Below are positions 11,447 through 63,130 of a stretch of 64,000 nucleotides of DNA, one piece after another. Source of the stretch: Okapia johnstoni (lineage: Eukaryota; Chordata; Mammalia; Artiodactyla; Giraffidae); NCBI GenBank assembly GCA_024291935.2, contig CM044316.1:71502501-71566500 (forward strand), read 5' to 3'. The position numbers and the translations under genes are program-made. The notes below the pieces were generated by a model that was not told the DNA's origin, ran no database searches, and worked only from the letters and a program-made list of their open reading frames with translations. Within the stretch, counting starts at the first letter, position 1; each line of letters starts with the position of its first letter.

Positions 11447-12664
11447 TGACTTTTGGAGGTGGGTTACTATCAAGAATTATGAAGGGTCTGAGATTATTAA
11501 TCTAGTCTGTTACGGTTTCATGAATGTCAATAGAAGGCATGAGAATCCTGGTTCAGAGACAAAGGACATTATTACTCATGACACAGCAAACAGCATATCA
11601 TGAGTATCAACTTATTTGTGTTGCTTCCGTTTTCCCTTAGTCCCCAGGGTGACATGATGGGCCCAGCTGGATGCTGTGGGCATGGTGGGTTTGTGTCACA
11701 GCTGATGAACACAAGGCCAGCACTCTGAGCAAGTGGCAAAAATTGTAGCACACAGCACACAAGCCAGTCTTCTGCACCCTGAGAGTGACTGGTTAAACTG
11801 AAGTCAGGCTGTGGTCACCATGACCTACTGAATTGCCTGTGGGACTAGCATATTGCCAATAGATAAGTCTTGCATTTTGGCACACCGAGCGAGAATATGC
11901 AGGACCCCTCTGGACCCATGGTGAATTGTCTGATCCAGCAGCTACACTACTTTCAAGTAGGTAAAATGAATCATGAGCAAACTTCATAGTTTACATTTTA
12001 ATAATTTATCCCAAACCATTAAAGTTATTCCTTAACATACATTTTCAACACATATTTTCAAAACTGCTCCAACCAACAAAAATTTCCAAGGTTTGAAATG
12101 TGCAATAAAAAATATGAATAAAACCACATGGTGGGTATATATAAGAATACCCTGGATTTCTTTTCATTTTTATTAAAATTATTCATTATTTCCTAGTGGT
12201 ATTTGCATGTAAAGGTAGATATATTCTAAAGTATACAGATCAGTTTTCACATTTTTTTCCTCTAGAATTCTTCTTTAAAAATATGACAGAAAAACTGAAT
12301 ATAGATCAGAAACTCAGTTTCATTAAAACCAAGAAGAATTAATAGGGAAGAAAAGTTTCCTTTCTTAATCAAAAAGCTTTCAGTCCTGTTAGAAGCACTT
12401 GAAAACCCTTACCATCAAGAATGGCATGAAATCTCAAGTGTTCTTGGAGAATATTTTAGCACTCCAAAGGAGAAAGTAAGCCTGACTACATTTTTATGTT
12501 CCCACTGTCCTTAGTCTCCAGGGGCTTGAGGATGGCTGCTGATGAACCAGCTTCACTGCTTACCCTTGGATCAATCATGTTTGCTTAAAGCCAGGGCACC
12601 AAAGAAAGCCAAGGAAGACTGTACTCAAGTCATCTGTTTTTAATTACCTTTCATTCTATTCCAG

Positions 12665-12860
12665 CCTCTCCAGCATCTGCTTTCCCTGGAATGTGCCAGA
12701 AACATTCCCATCTCAAAGACTTTGCACGAGCCAGTCATTTTACAGGAAACTTGCTACATCCAGAAATCCTCATGGTTCAGTCCCTCTCTGCCTCCAGGTC
12801 TTCACTCAAATGTCCCGCAGTAGAGCCTACTCTGACCACCCTATTTTTTTTTTTTAATTT
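12665..12860 (+). repeat. L2 LINE fragment, sense
   Basis: L2-like run 'tctgctttccctggaatgtg', 'ctcctcatggttcag'-like text, 'caggtcttcactcaaatgtc' and 'agcctactctgaccaccc', then a T-rich stretch. Confidence 0.65.
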
Positions 12861-13089
12861 TAATCTTTTTCTTAATGTTTTCTTTATTATTCCTAAACAA
12901 TCTATCAGGCCATCAATAACCAAAGCCCAAATCCTGGATGTGTATATTTCTGTATTCATTATATAGAATATTTACTATCTTTCAATGTGAAACACCCACC
13001 CCACACACCTCCTTGTTGTTTAAAAGTCATGTCTCATGGCCAGAAAAATGTTACTAAATTTTACATCTTTAACTTGCAGTGGCCTTAAG

Positions 13090-13390
13090 GAGTAGATGGG
13101 AAGCTTCAGACTTCTGACCCCCTAGTCCACGTTCCTGCATTCCCGGGTATGAGGGCAACTCCTGGAACCCCTCACCAGACCCCTCCAGCCTTGGCCCAGC
13201 TGGAGTGAGGGTGGCAGAGGTAAGGAGGGTCGGGGAGGCTCTGCAGCTCCACCTGCAAAGGACACACTCAGTGTGGCTGGGGGACCCCGGCCTCTGCACT
13301 GAGCCGCAAGTGCTGGCCTCTCAGTCCCAGGGAAGGGAGGCTAGAAGCTGTAGAAGCATTTTCCTACTGCTTCTGGCAAGTGACCACCCT
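13090..13390. other. Locally GC-rich intergenic segment, unassigned
   Basis: A G/C-rich patch in AT-rich surroundings, with short frames on both strands. None resembles a known family and no splice-bounded exon could be built. It has few CpGs compared with the ACOT12 island. Confidence 0.4.
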
Positions 13391-13482
13391 GTTTAAAATA
13401 TGAACAGCCACCTCCAACACCTACCCAGCATGCACATCGTTTACCCTGCTTTATTTTTCCATTTAACACTTACCTCCTGAAA

Positions 13483-13688
13483 AGTAAAGTGAAAGTGTTA
13501 GTTGCTCAGTCGTGTCTGACTCTTTGTGACCCCATGGACCACCAGGCTCCTTTGTCCATGGAATTCTCCAGGCAAGAATACTGGAGTGGGCTGCCATTCC
13601 CTTCTCCAGGGCTTCTTCCCAGCCCAGGGATCAAACCCAGGTCTCCTGCATTACAGGCAGATTCTTTACCATCTGAGCCAGCAAATAT
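13483..13688 (-). repeat. Bov-tA SINE
   Basis: Antisense Bov-tA: 'agtgttagttgctcagtcgt', 'ctccaggcaagaatactgga' and 'tttaccatctgagccagc'. The two overlapping frames here are SINE translations. Confidence 0.93.
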
Positions 13689-13739
13689 CCTATATTATTT
13701 ATTTACTTTATTATGATGTGATCAGTACCCTTCTGTTAC

Positions 13740-13806
13740 TTGGTGAACCCACAGTGTCTAAAAATGTCTCATACAGAGTAGGTTCTTAATATTTATTGAA
13801 TGAATG
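13740..13806 (+). repeat. L2 LINE 3' terminal fragment
   Basis: Ends with 'cagagtaggttcttaatatt' and 'tattgaatgaatgga', the L2 terminus. Confidence 0.6.
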
Positions 13807-15289
13807 GAAGGGCAATCAAACAAATTTCCATTAAAAAAGGATATATAAACTTAAGGGCTATTGTTGAGTTTTACAATAGGAATGCCTTCGTCAGTTGTGT
13901 CATGGTTTCAGGCAATAGATTTTAAACTTGTTGAGATGCCCTACTTAGAGCCTGAATGCATTGCTGTCTTTTCCAGTGTCATGCCCTTTTAAAGAATCTT
14001 TAGTCCAGTAGTCTGAAAGTGAGCAGTTCGGATTAGGCCATGATGACCTGATAATGTCATGTGACTGATAATATTAAATTGAGGCTAGTGTAGCTGATGT
14101 TTTAATTTTATTTAAAAATGTAATTAATTTAAATGGTCTCATGTGGTTAGTGGCTACCATATTGGACAGTGCTGGTATGGACTGTGCCTGTGTTATAAGT
14201 TAGAGTGGGCAACATCTTTGTATCTAAAAGTAATCCAGCCAAAGTTATTCTGTTCTTTCATCCAGAAAAAAGTTTCAAAAAAGAAAAGTTCAAATTCAGA
14301 GATATACGAAAGACAAAAGTTAAAAGCATTTCAGTGGTAGAAGAGGGCTGAAATTTTAGCATACAAAACTTTGGTGTACTGTAACCCTCTTTACTTCTCA
14401 TTTTTTTAACCTTTTTTAAAATCTAAAAATATTCTAAAAAATCTGCTTTTGAAATGTATAAGCATTTAAATCTGCCTGTCCACTCTTCTCATTGTATTTC
14501 AATGTTAATTCATAAGATTGGGACATAGTCTAAAATTCATATAAATGAAAACCTGTTGCCATAAATTAATAAAAATAATTACAACCAGGTCTGGACAGAG
14601 GTAAAGATTTGACAAACTGAAGCAAGATGTATCTAATCTCTTAAGTGCTCTAAATTCTAATGGAGAAGTTCTTCAGATTTTAGAAGTTGTCCCATAGAGG
14701 AGATTAACTTGATGTATGCTGGTTTGTCTTATGAGTCAAGACAAATCACAGTGTAAAATAATAAATGTAAAGTCTAGGGAATAAAGTTCTAATGTAATGA
14801 TTATGAAAGAAGAGCTCAGTTCATTCTTTCTCTACAATATTACATTTTGCAGGTACTTTGTGAGTATATATAGCAATAGATAACTAAATGGGTCAGCTAC
14901 CTTGATATATGTTAAATGACACCAGGAAAGTAGTTCCTATTACTAAAATTGATTGGATTCCATTATGTTTTAATGTCTTCCTAATTTAAAGCTCTAAAAC
15001 ATGTAATACATCTTGTCAGGTGCTCCTGACACACTGATACCTGTTGTACATGGAACAACCCCATACTATTAATCACCTAGCCACCGTATCATTTCTGATT
15101 TTATAAAATTTTATAAAATTTCAAACGGAATATGTTTCACCTCTCTAACCTAAAAATGTTTTGATTATTTTAACCAAACTTGCACCATTTTATAGAACAC
15201 ACAATATTGATTATGAGAAATTTTCCATTGCCTGTGCCCCTGGAAGGTAGCAGAGCCACAGATGATCTAAAACAGAGTGTTAAAGCTCT

Positions 15290-15295
15290 TTTAAT
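15290..15295 (-). promoter_or_regulatory. ACOT12: Candidate poly(A) signal (ATTAAA) for ACOT12
   Basis: ATTAAA on the minus strand 170 bases past the stop. I saw no AATAAA closer to the stop; the next clear one on this strand lies over 1.3 kb further on, near 14108. Use of this site is inferred. Confidence 0.35.
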
Positions 15296-15463
15296 GTTAA
15301 CCCAAATCACTGGTATTTGACTTGGGATGCATTTTGTTTTTTAACCTCTTCACAACTGCATTTTTCTTAGACTGATACAAAATTATTTGTGGCTGAGAAG
15401 CTTGTCAAGTGTCAGGACTAAGGGAGTTTGGAATTGCAAGTGGGAAATAAAATGACAGATAAT

Positions 15464-54435
<38,972 letters not shown>

Positions 54436-54498
54436 TCAAGAGTGCGAAGCGACCGGGCCTGGGCGCCGCCTGGCCACTAGCCGGGCCCGCCCCAGCTC

Positions 54499-54507
54499 CA
54501 AAGGGCA
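54499..54507 (+). promoter_or_regulatory. Candidate HNF4/DR1-like site CAAAGGGCA
   Basis: CAAAGGGCA lies 70 bases upstream of the ACOT12 ATG. It resembles the core of the liver nuclear-receptor motif (CAAAGKYCA type). ACOT12 is a liver gene, so the site is plausible, but short motifs occur by chance. Confidence 0.3.
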
Positions 54508-54644
54508 CCGAGCCGCTGTCCCCAGCCCGCATCCCGCGCCCTGCTGCACCAGGAGGTGAGATTTAAGGGGCCAGGAATGTCGCGAGGAGAGTGAAAGGGA
54601 ACTCTTCACTGAATCTGGGGCGACCGAGGTTGGCAAAGCTGGAA

Positions 54645-54725
54645 CCAGCTCGGGTTTCTCGCCTATAAAGGGGAGATGGCACTTATCTCAGAGGACTGTG
54701 CAGAGAATTAGTGAGATGAAGTACA
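54645..54725 (+). repeat. MIR SINE fragment
   Basis: 'gggtttctcgcctataaagg', 'gagatggcacttatctcaga' and 'cagagaattagtgagatgaa' match the middle of MIR. Confidence 0.65.
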
Positions 54726-55959
54726 AAACTCATGGGCGTGTGCCTGGCTAAGGGGACATGGGTGTTTCCCAAGTAAAACAGTGAGGTTATTGTCTGCCTG
54801 AAGAACTTGGCAAGTGATGGGGAGTTAATAATTAATTAGTTAAATTTTCTCCAGAGAAATGTAGACCTTTCGCTTTAGAAGTTGATTTTTAAAGTATTGG
54901 ACTTTTCTTTCTTTCTTTTTTTTTTTTTTTTTTCTGCTGTACACTGCCAGGTAGGGTGGGCAATCACTCCTCTCATCCCTAGTTCAAAATCCACCTTCTG
55001 GTTCTTAGCATAATATAATGGCTCAAAAAAAGCCCCTCTGTTATTCATCATTTTGTTATGAAATTACCCCCACTGCCAAACAAACAAAGAGGGGCTGATT
55101 TTTGCTGGCATATCAGAGTCACCCAATAAGGGAAGGCAACCTTTTGATTTTAATGTAGAGAATAAACTGTTGCTGCATTGCAAATGATCTCAACAAATCC
55201 CAAGAGACTTTCTTCTTGATGAGACAGAATCTAGAATATTAAATAAAATTTCTCATTGTCAACCTTTAGCACACATAAGCTTTCTAGAGCTGAAATCAGT
55301 GATTCTACAAAGCACTCCCCAATAAGAAAACAGTGACACCAGAAAACCTACAACATATTATAGAACCATAGATGTCGTATTAGGAGGACTGGCTGCATCC
55401 GGGAGGGCATTCATGGGTGAGGAAATAGGTGCCTGGAGGGGTGTGTCAGGCAGGCAGCTGATGTAAAAGGAGCAGTTAAGGTAGTTGAGTTGACTTGAAC
55501 TCAGGGCTCCTGACTTACCACAAAGTCTAACCGACTCCAACAAAGCAGTGCTGTTTTTTCATCCCTTTGCAGATAGCTTGCTAAGCCCCAGTTTGGAGCA
55601 TCTGAACGGAGATTCTGGTAATTTTGCTTCTGTTTTAAAAGCTCTTTTAACATAAGAGAGGAATGAAGGAATCATGGACTTGATAGCTTTTCAGGATCCT
55701 CGGAGGTAGGTTTCTGTCCCGTATGAGCTTAAGAATTGGATGCCTTCTGTTGGGTAAGTAGGAAGTTTGACTTCTATTAAATGACCTTTTTAAACAAACT
55801 AAAACTTATGCTTCCAGGATGATCCCCTTATAAGTTGATTTTCGAATAACAGTGTAATTACTTTTATCACTTCTGTCATTCCTCATTAGAAAGTGCCTCT
55901 AGAGTTCTTTATAGCCTCTTGGCAGTTTGGATTATTATTCAGCAAATACTCAGTCCATC

Positions 55960-56310
55960 TACTGATAACTCCACAAGAGGCACTTACTGGTGTGTGGCTT
56001 GGCCATGTGACTTGCATTTTATAGAATTTGAGGAGGTAACAGTGTACCAGCTTGAACCTAGCCCTTATTTTTAGGGACATCTGACCTCTGCAGTGAGAAG
56101 ATGCTGTGCCTGAGTCTCTGCCCCATGAGCATCTGGGTGCCGGGCTGCATTCACATATTGCAGAGCCATTCCAGCCGACCTGCAGACTTGCAGTCTGAAG
56201 CTGAGCCATGCAGCAGACATGCAGACTCCTGAATGAGATTTGACTATTTATTTTTGTCTGTCACTGTGATTGGGGGATTGTTACACAGCAATGCCTAACA
56301 GTTACATGTG
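55960..56310 (+). repeat. MLT1-type LTR
   Basis: 'ggcttggccatgtgacttgc', 'gcagtgagaagatgctgtgc', 'gccattccagccgacctgca', 'gcagacatgcagactcctga' and the terminal 'gttacacagcaatgcctaac' follow the MLT1/MST LTR order. A non-coding relic of an old ERVL-MaLR element. Confidence 0.7.
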
Positions 56311-58094
56311 TGAATTTCATTTATTAATATTTTAGAAAATTTATTAAGTTATTGGAAATAAAACGTAAACACAGCCTAAACAGGCTGGGTTTTATTGTTT
56401 GGGGTAAAAAACGGTGACTAACATAATAATATGTAGGTACTTGCTTTATATGTATACTTGACTTTCCAAAATGATTATCTGGAAAAGGGTAGCATGTGTC
56501 TGTGTTTGTATGTCTAGGAATGTATGACCAAAGAAGCAAAGAACACAAAGTCACCATTATGCTTTGATATATGTATTATCTCCTTATTAGATGTTTTGAT
56601 TATAGTTTCTTAGCTTTTGTTGGTTTTGCACCAATTTTCAATTTCATAGCCTCTGCCTGAAACTACTGTTCTTATGTTTTGTTTTGTTTTTTAATAGCAT
56701 CAGCATGTGTGAACATTTGCTATATCCTTTATCTGTCAAAGATTTCTGCTATTATGTTTGAAGAAAAGGCTTCCATCTTTCCATTTCTGTTTAGAGACAT
56801 CTTTTGAAAATGAGCTGGCTCTGAAGCCAGCTTGATTTTAGAAGGTCATGCGCAAGAGCAGGAGAGTTGTTCGGGAAGAGTAGAGAGAATATGATAATCA
56901 CTAGAATAATAAGAACATCTTAGGATGTTGGAGTGGGAGGGAAACGAGATAGTCAGACCCCTTCATTCTGGACGTGAAGAAATGAGGTATTTACCCTGGG
57001 TCACATTGCAAAGTTAATGGTCAGGCTCTGAGAAAACTGAGAACAAGGAACATGAAATATAAGAAAAGAGGGAAAAAAAAGTGCTTCCCCCCAAAGCGGA
57101 CCCTCCATCAGAAATTTGAGAGCAAACAGTTTATTTGGGAGAAAACTGCAAAAAGCACTTGTAGGAGAGTCAAAGTGTGTTTCCCCAGACCATCAGCATC
57201 AGCATTACCTGGGATTCTCTTAGAAATGCAGAATCTCAGGTGGCATCCCCAGCTTGCTAAGTCAGAAGCTGTGTATTATTACAATTCCTGAGGGAGTCAT
57301 AAGCGCATTATTTGTGAAGAAGCAGCCTGAGTTATTCCTCCCAGAGAAGTGGGAGCTGGGATTTTTACCCTCCAATTCCCACCCTTCACTGCTGAGGGCT
57401 GCTTCCCAGCTGAACTCCTCAGCACTTCTGATTTCAGGGCTAGAGCAGCTCTGTGCTGAGAGCTGTGCCTCCGTAGGGCAAGAGGATGCTGTCAGCTTGT
57501 ACTAAAGCTGGGATGGCGAGTGCCGAGGGGCTGCAGGCAAGGTGCCGAGAGCATGATACTTACTGTCCTGAACATCAGGGGCAGCTGGAAACCTTCTCTT
57601 CTTATGAGGTGAACCCCAGGCAGAGGGTCTGGTAACTTAACATATTTCATACAGAGATGAACTTTATTAGCTAGCAGTCTCCATCTCCACCTTTGGTACA
57701 GGTTAGGAAAGGTGCCAGCTCAATGTTTTCAAATTCAAATTTATAAGGATGTGGTTCAAAGTGTAAATATGAAGTTTCTAAACAAAAAAATTCAGAATTG
57801 GTTTCCATATATTTTGAGCGCCAGTTTCTTGCCTGGAGCATCTTCTTTGCTCCTGGACCCTCTTCTTGGGGTCGCACTGACCTTAGGAAACTGGACTGTC
57901 CCATTTAGCATCTGAAGCCTCAAGCCAACCTTCCTCCTGTTTATTCCTGTGCCGTCTGTGTCTAAAGCTCTCAAACAGACAAGCATTAGGTGTACAAGCC
58001 AGGTGTCACCTGATATGTGGAGTGCAGCACTTTATTTTTTGAACAAAAGCCATGTGTATTAAGTCCAGTTTTTTCACTTTGCAGGGTTTGCTTG

Positions 58095-58313
58095 GCCTCA
58101 CCTTCAGGAGGTGCAGTAGTAAAGAATCTGCCAGCTAGTACAGGAGAGGCAAGAGACACAGGTTCAATCACTGGGTCTGGAAGATCCCCTGGAGTAGGAA
58201 ATGGCAACCTACTCTAGTATTACTTGGAAAATTCCTTGGACAGAGGAGCCTAGCAGGCTACAGTTCAGGGAGTCACAAAGAGTCGGACACAACTGAGTAC
58301 ACACACACACACA
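58095..58313 (+). repeat. Bov-tA SINE with (AC)n tail
   Basis: 'ggtgcagtagtaaagaatct', 'atggcaacctactctagtat' and 'agtcggacacaactgagtac', then an (AC)n tail. Confidence 0.9.
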
Positions 58314-58689
58314 CCTTCTTCCCAGGACCTGCTCAGTGGAGGCTCCTGGATACCACTGCCACTGGTTGACAATATGCTGGACTCCAGGGTTTGCTTTCAA
58401 ATATGGAGTCAGCTTTGTATCTCTGAAATAGCCCCACTTGGTCACGGGGTTTAATTCTTTTTACGTGTTGTTGAATTCTCTTTGCTAATATTCTACTAAG
58501 GGTTTTTACATTTACAATTTTGAGAGAAATTAGTCTGTTCTTTTTTCTTTACTGTCTTTGGTTTTGGTATCAGGTTCATAAAATGAACTGGGAAGTGCTC
58601 CCTCTGTATTCTAGAAGAAATTCTTGTTCAAATATCTGTTAGAATTCTGCAGTGAAGCCATCTGAGCCACTCATAACATGCTATATGGC

Positions 58690-58870
58690 CCTATGAAGTA
58701 TTATACTATTATTAATATATTATTATATTATTATTATATAATGGGTATTATTATATTAATAATTACCATTTTGTAGATGAGAGAACTGAAGCAACTTGCC
58801 CAAGATCACAAAACTAGGAAATAGTAAAGCCAGGATTCAAACCCAATAGTCTTACGGCTGTCTCAACTAG
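58690..58870 (-). repeat. MIR SINE, antisense, with TTA-rich insertion
   Basis: 'atgagagaactgaagcaact', 'tgcccaagatcacaaaacta' and 'gccaggattcaaacccaata' are antisense MIR. An expanded TTA/ATA stretch lies at 58700-58760. Confidence 0.8.
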
Positions 58871-58892
58871 GCTGAGAAGGTGACCAGTGGGG

Positions 58893-59199
58893 TCCAGTTC
58901 AGTTCAGTCACTCAGTCATGTCCAACTCTTTGTGACCCCACGGACTGCAGCACGCCAGCCTTCCCTGTCCATCACCAACTCCTGGAGCTTACTCAAACTC
59001 ATGTCCATTGAGTTGGTGATGCCATCCAACCATCTCATCCTCTGTCGTCCCCTTCTCCTCCTGCCTTCAATCTTTCCCAGCATCAGGGTCTTTTCCAACG
59101 AGTCAGTTCTTCACATCAGGTGGCCAAAGTATTGGAGTTTCAGCTTCAGCATCAGTCCTTCCAATGAATATTCAGGACTGATTTCCTTCAGGATTGACA
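58893..59199 (-). repeat. BovB (RTE) 3' end
   Basis: 'ccagttcagttcagtcactc', 'gatgccatccaaccatctca' and 'aatattcaggactgatttcc'. The 111-residue frame over it is a repeat translation. Confidence 0.95.
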
Positions 59200-59289
59200 G
59201 GTTGGCTCAATTAGGAAATTAGAGATGACAGTTTACCTAGATCTGTCTAACTTCAAAAGCCATGCTTCTTCTAGTCCAAGGTACCTTCA

Positions 59290-59425
59290 TTCACTCATTC
59301 AATCCGTACATATTTATTGAGTGCCTACTGTGTCCCAGGGACTATTCTGGACATTGGATAAATGAATGATGAATGAAATAGATTTAGTCCCCAACTTTAT
59401 AGAGTTCATTGCTTAATAAATAATA
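59290..59425 (-). repeat. L2 LINE 3' terminus, antisense
   Basis: 'cattcactcattcaatccgt', 'atttattgagtgcctactgt' and 'gtcccagggactattctgga' are the antisense L2 terminus. Confidence 0.75.
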
Positions 59426-59703
59426 CATGAAAGTGCTACAAAAATATAATTCATTCTAATAAGTATGAAACAATGATAAACATGTATGGAAACTAGCTGA
59501 TGGCTGTGGGCAGCTCCTCAGATTATATCCTGCAATTGACCATTTACTAAAATTGAAGTTCACTTCTGATGTGTGTTTTTAAATAATCACAGACCTTCAG
59601 AACAGTGGAAGTACCATACAAAGATGTGCTTGTTTCTGTCCAAGTGTCACTGCTCCTAGGCCCTCACTGTGGACAGATCTACGAAGTATGTGTGTTTACC
59701 TGT

Positions 59704-59935
59704 CTATAGTGGGTTGAATGATGGTCCTCCCCAAAGATATGTCCATGGCATACTCATGAGAATGGCTCCCTACAGGCCCATCCACAATGGGTCTAGATGT
59801 GGCTGTGACTCTGCAGTGAGTGGGAGAGGGCAGGGGCCAATCCCCACTGAGCTCAGAGCTCACCCTGCAGGACCAAGCACATCTTTAACCACGAGGAGTC
59901 ATCAGCCAGGGCTTGGTGACTAGAGTGATGCTGGA
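59704..59935 (+). repeat. Possible third copy of the repeat seen at 20780 and 40813
   Basis: Head 'tagtgggttgaatgatggtc' and 'ctccccaaagatatgtccat' resemble the 5' head of those copies. The rest diverges, so the call is weak. Confidence 0.4.
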
Positions 59936-61866
59936 AGGCTAAAACCAACCTATTTCATTTAGGAAGAGGCCTGTACGTAAGCATCAGAGGCATTTCCTGG
60001 TGGTAAAATGGATGTTTATCCCCTGTTAGAGAGATATCCCTCTGCTGAGAAAAAGCTCCAGATTAAATTTCAAGGATGAAACAAGATTTGTCCTGACAGG
60101 TATATAGATACTCAAAGAATATGTAATAACCTCTTATAAAACAGCCTAAAATTATTTTTTATGGCAGTTCCCCACTTTGTAAAGAGCCTTTATGATTTGT
60201 GCTTAATAATAGACTGCCTTAAACTTTAGAATTGTTTAATACCAGCATGTCTTTTCTCTCTAAGGAGATTCATGCATCAGCTATTTCATTAAACATATTA
60301 TTTTAAATGTATAATATTGACCAGACACTGGGCTAAGCATAGGTAAGTCCCCCATTCTTGGGGAACTCTGTCTGGTATTTAAATCAGTAATGGGATGTGA
60401 AAAGGACACATCATAAGATACTGTACACAGTGCATGGGGACATCGAGAGGGGAGCCTCTCCTCTGTGTGGCCACCCCCAGAAAGTCTTCATTGCTCTGTC
60501 AAGCAAGCAGCAGGACCTAAGCATCCTGAGCAAAGGGGAATGCTTTTGGGGCTTCCAGAATTGGCTAAATATGTTGAACCAGGCTTGACAGTGGGCAGGT
60601 GCAAAGACTTTGCTGCAAGGTTGGGACGTATGGCAAATGTTTATTAAGAACATTCTGTTATGGCCCTGCCCCTGCTTCTTCCTTCCTTGTGGACCTTGGT
60701 TAAGCTCTAAAGTCTGAGGAGAGAGCATCTATCTGACTAAGCTTAATTCATATGTCTTCTCTTGGCCCTAGGACTGGGGAAGAGAAGAGCACCGGAGGGG
60801 CAAAATCTTTTCCTCTTGGTTTCAGTAGAGATTGAGGCAGACACCTGGAATTACTTTCTCATGAAGATTAAACACACTAGGGGAGAAGTTATTCCCCCAA
60901 AAGAAATTGATCTTTGATTTGGAATGGAGACTGGAAGCTAGATGAATTTTTAGAATTATCAGTGACTTGTACAAAGGCATTCAGGCATTGGGAAGACATA
61001 GGGAAGGGCAAGTTCTTGATAGTGTTGATCAGCGCTGGATCAAGCCTCACCTGAAACCAGCATACTTTGGAACTTTCCAATTACATGACCAGATAAGTCT
61101 TTTCTATGGCCTCTTCTCCCCCATTTTTGGTTTGTTTTTTGCTTAAGACAAACCAAACAAACAAAAAAACATGTTTGAGTTTGGGTATCTGTCATGTGTA
61201 ACAAAAAGATTTCTAACCAACACATACCCACTCCCCATTGTTCTTACACAATTGCTGGTAGTTTTTTATTTTTCTTTTATTTCCAATGAAAATATTCATT
61301 TATATTTTTCCAGTCTCTGAGTGACATCCATACTGCTCATTTTTAGCTCATATCAAGTGAGTGACACAACTCCATAACATAACATTTTTAAGTCATTTTT
61401 CTCAAATAGGTGATATACTTTTATAACAATGTTTGATTACAATGCTTTGTAGCATCCTAGTAAAACCAAGGTAACACACATTGGAAATAGTTTTTTTCTT
61501 ACAGCAATTTTGAAATGTTTTTCAGCCATCCAGCAGACTGGGCTAGAGACACGAAGCCTCCACAGTCAACAGTGTGTCTTTATATCAGGCAACTGCTTGG
61601 TCCCTACCAGGTCTCCCTGGCCTGAGCCCTGCCTGGGTGCTATGGGGCATACAGAGCAGCATCAAAGAGATCCAGGTCAGTACCTGTCCCTACAGGAGAC
61701 TGAAAAAGTAACCTGACTTGATATAATGCCACATTATCCTGGGTAGGGGGGTGGACTTTAGTTACTAATTAATTCACAAGAGAGTCTGCCTAGGACAGCC
61801 ACTCTAATTATTCCAATTTTTAGATGAGGAAACTATGGTCAGAAATTTACCCTGCATTGTCCTCCT

Positions 61867-62270
61867 AGTTCAGCTCAGTTGCTCAGTCATGTCTGACTCT
61901 TTGCGACCCCATGGGCTGCAGCACTCCAGGTTTCCCTGTCCATCACCAACTCTCGGAGCTTGCTCAAACTCATGTCTGTCGAGCCAGTGATGCCATCCAA
62001 CCATCTCATCCTCTATCGTCCCTTTCTCCTGCCTTCAGTCTTTCCCATCATCAGGGTATTTTTCATTGAGTCAGCTCTTCGCATCAGGTGGCCAAATTAT
62101 TGGAGTTTCAGCTTCAGCATCAGTCCTTCCAATGAATATTCAGGACTGATGTCCTTTAGGATGGACTGGTTGGATCTCCTTGCAGTCCAAGGGACTCTCA
62201 AAAGTCTTCTTCAACACCACAGTTCAAAAGCATCAATTCTTCAGCGCTCAGCTTTCTTTATGGTCCAACC
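61867..62270 (-). repeat. BovB (RTE) 3' end, about 400 bp
   Basis: 'agttcagctcagttgctcag', 'ggactggttggatctccttg' and 'aaagcatcaattcttcagcg'. The 106-residue frame here is a repeat translation. Confidence 0.95.
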
Positions 62271-62869
62271 TAATCAGTAATCAAGTTGTCCACCTAATCA
62301 GTAATCAAATCTGAATTCCTAAGTAACTCTGCCTCTTGAGTCACTCATTCAAGGAACTGCAATCCTTGCCATTTGCCATGTTATTTTAATGTATTAAACA
62401 ATATCCTAATACTTATCATTTAGCATTTGAAAAGAAAACAATGTCCCATAATGTAGATACTGACATCTCTTGGATTTTTCACTTAGGATCTTTTTCTCTT
62501 GATTTTATCACATGCAGAGAAAACAGAAGAGAGAATTAAAATTAAATTTTCATTAGAAGACAGTAATTCATAGGTCAGAAAAATCTTGGTTTACAGATTG
62601 GAACTAACAAAGACAAACATTTTAATAAATCTTAGAAAAATGTATTTCCTACCTGTTGGAATTACAACTGTCTTGCACATTATCTCCTCTATAGAATCAC
62701 ATATGTAGCCTGGGGTATCTAAGGGACATAAACATAGGCCATCATTTCCTTACTATTTTATTCTTGTCACTTGAATTAGGTTAGTAGAAGTTTGGAGGCA
62801 AATGACATAATCAATTAATCTTTCAGAATCCTAATATGAATGGGAGTAGGTAGCCAAGCAGGTCCCTCA

Positions 62870-62936
62870 GCAAACGTTGAGAGCTTATCCCTGCTAGAGC
62901 TTACATTCTGGTAATGGGAGGCAGATGCTGAACAAG

Positions 62937-62986
<50 letters not shown>

Positions 62987-63130
62987 TGCTTTGGAGAAAA
63001 AACAGGAGAGGGGAAGAGGTAAGTGGGCATGGTTGCAATTTTAAACAGAGTGGTCAGGAAAGGCTTCCCTGAGACCCTGACTGTTGAGCAAAGGTCAGAA
63101 GGAAGTGACAGAGGAGCGATGAGACCTCTC
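62870..63130 (-). repeat. L2 LINE fragment, antisense, interrupted by (TG)24
   Basis: 'tagagcttacattctggtaa', then the microsatellite, then 'agtggtcaggaaaggcttcc' and 'gttgagcaaaggtcagaagg', in antisense L2 order. Confidence 0.7.
62938..62985. repeat. (TG)24 microsatellite
   Basis: Forty-eight bases of uninterrupted TG, likely length-polymorphic. It produces the poly-His/Thr stretch in the chance frame on the minus strand. Confidence 0.97.

Larger units (their letters stand above)
6161..15289. other. Intergenic region between the 3' ends of ZCCHC9 and ACOT12
   Basis: About 9.1 kb lies between two convergent 3' ends. It is dominated by repeats: L2 antisense (about 8740-10060), CHR SINE (8256-8444), BovB ends, Bov-tA copies and L2 sense fragments. 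Segments 6200-8000, 11500-12650 and 13810-15280 hold nothing I can name. No exon-like frame with family similarity was found. Confidence 0.7.

Noticed and set aside
58887..59222. 111-residue frame, and similar frames at 29329, 48864 and 61960
   Set aside because: All are translations of BovB 3' ends and resemble one another for that reason. They are not genes.
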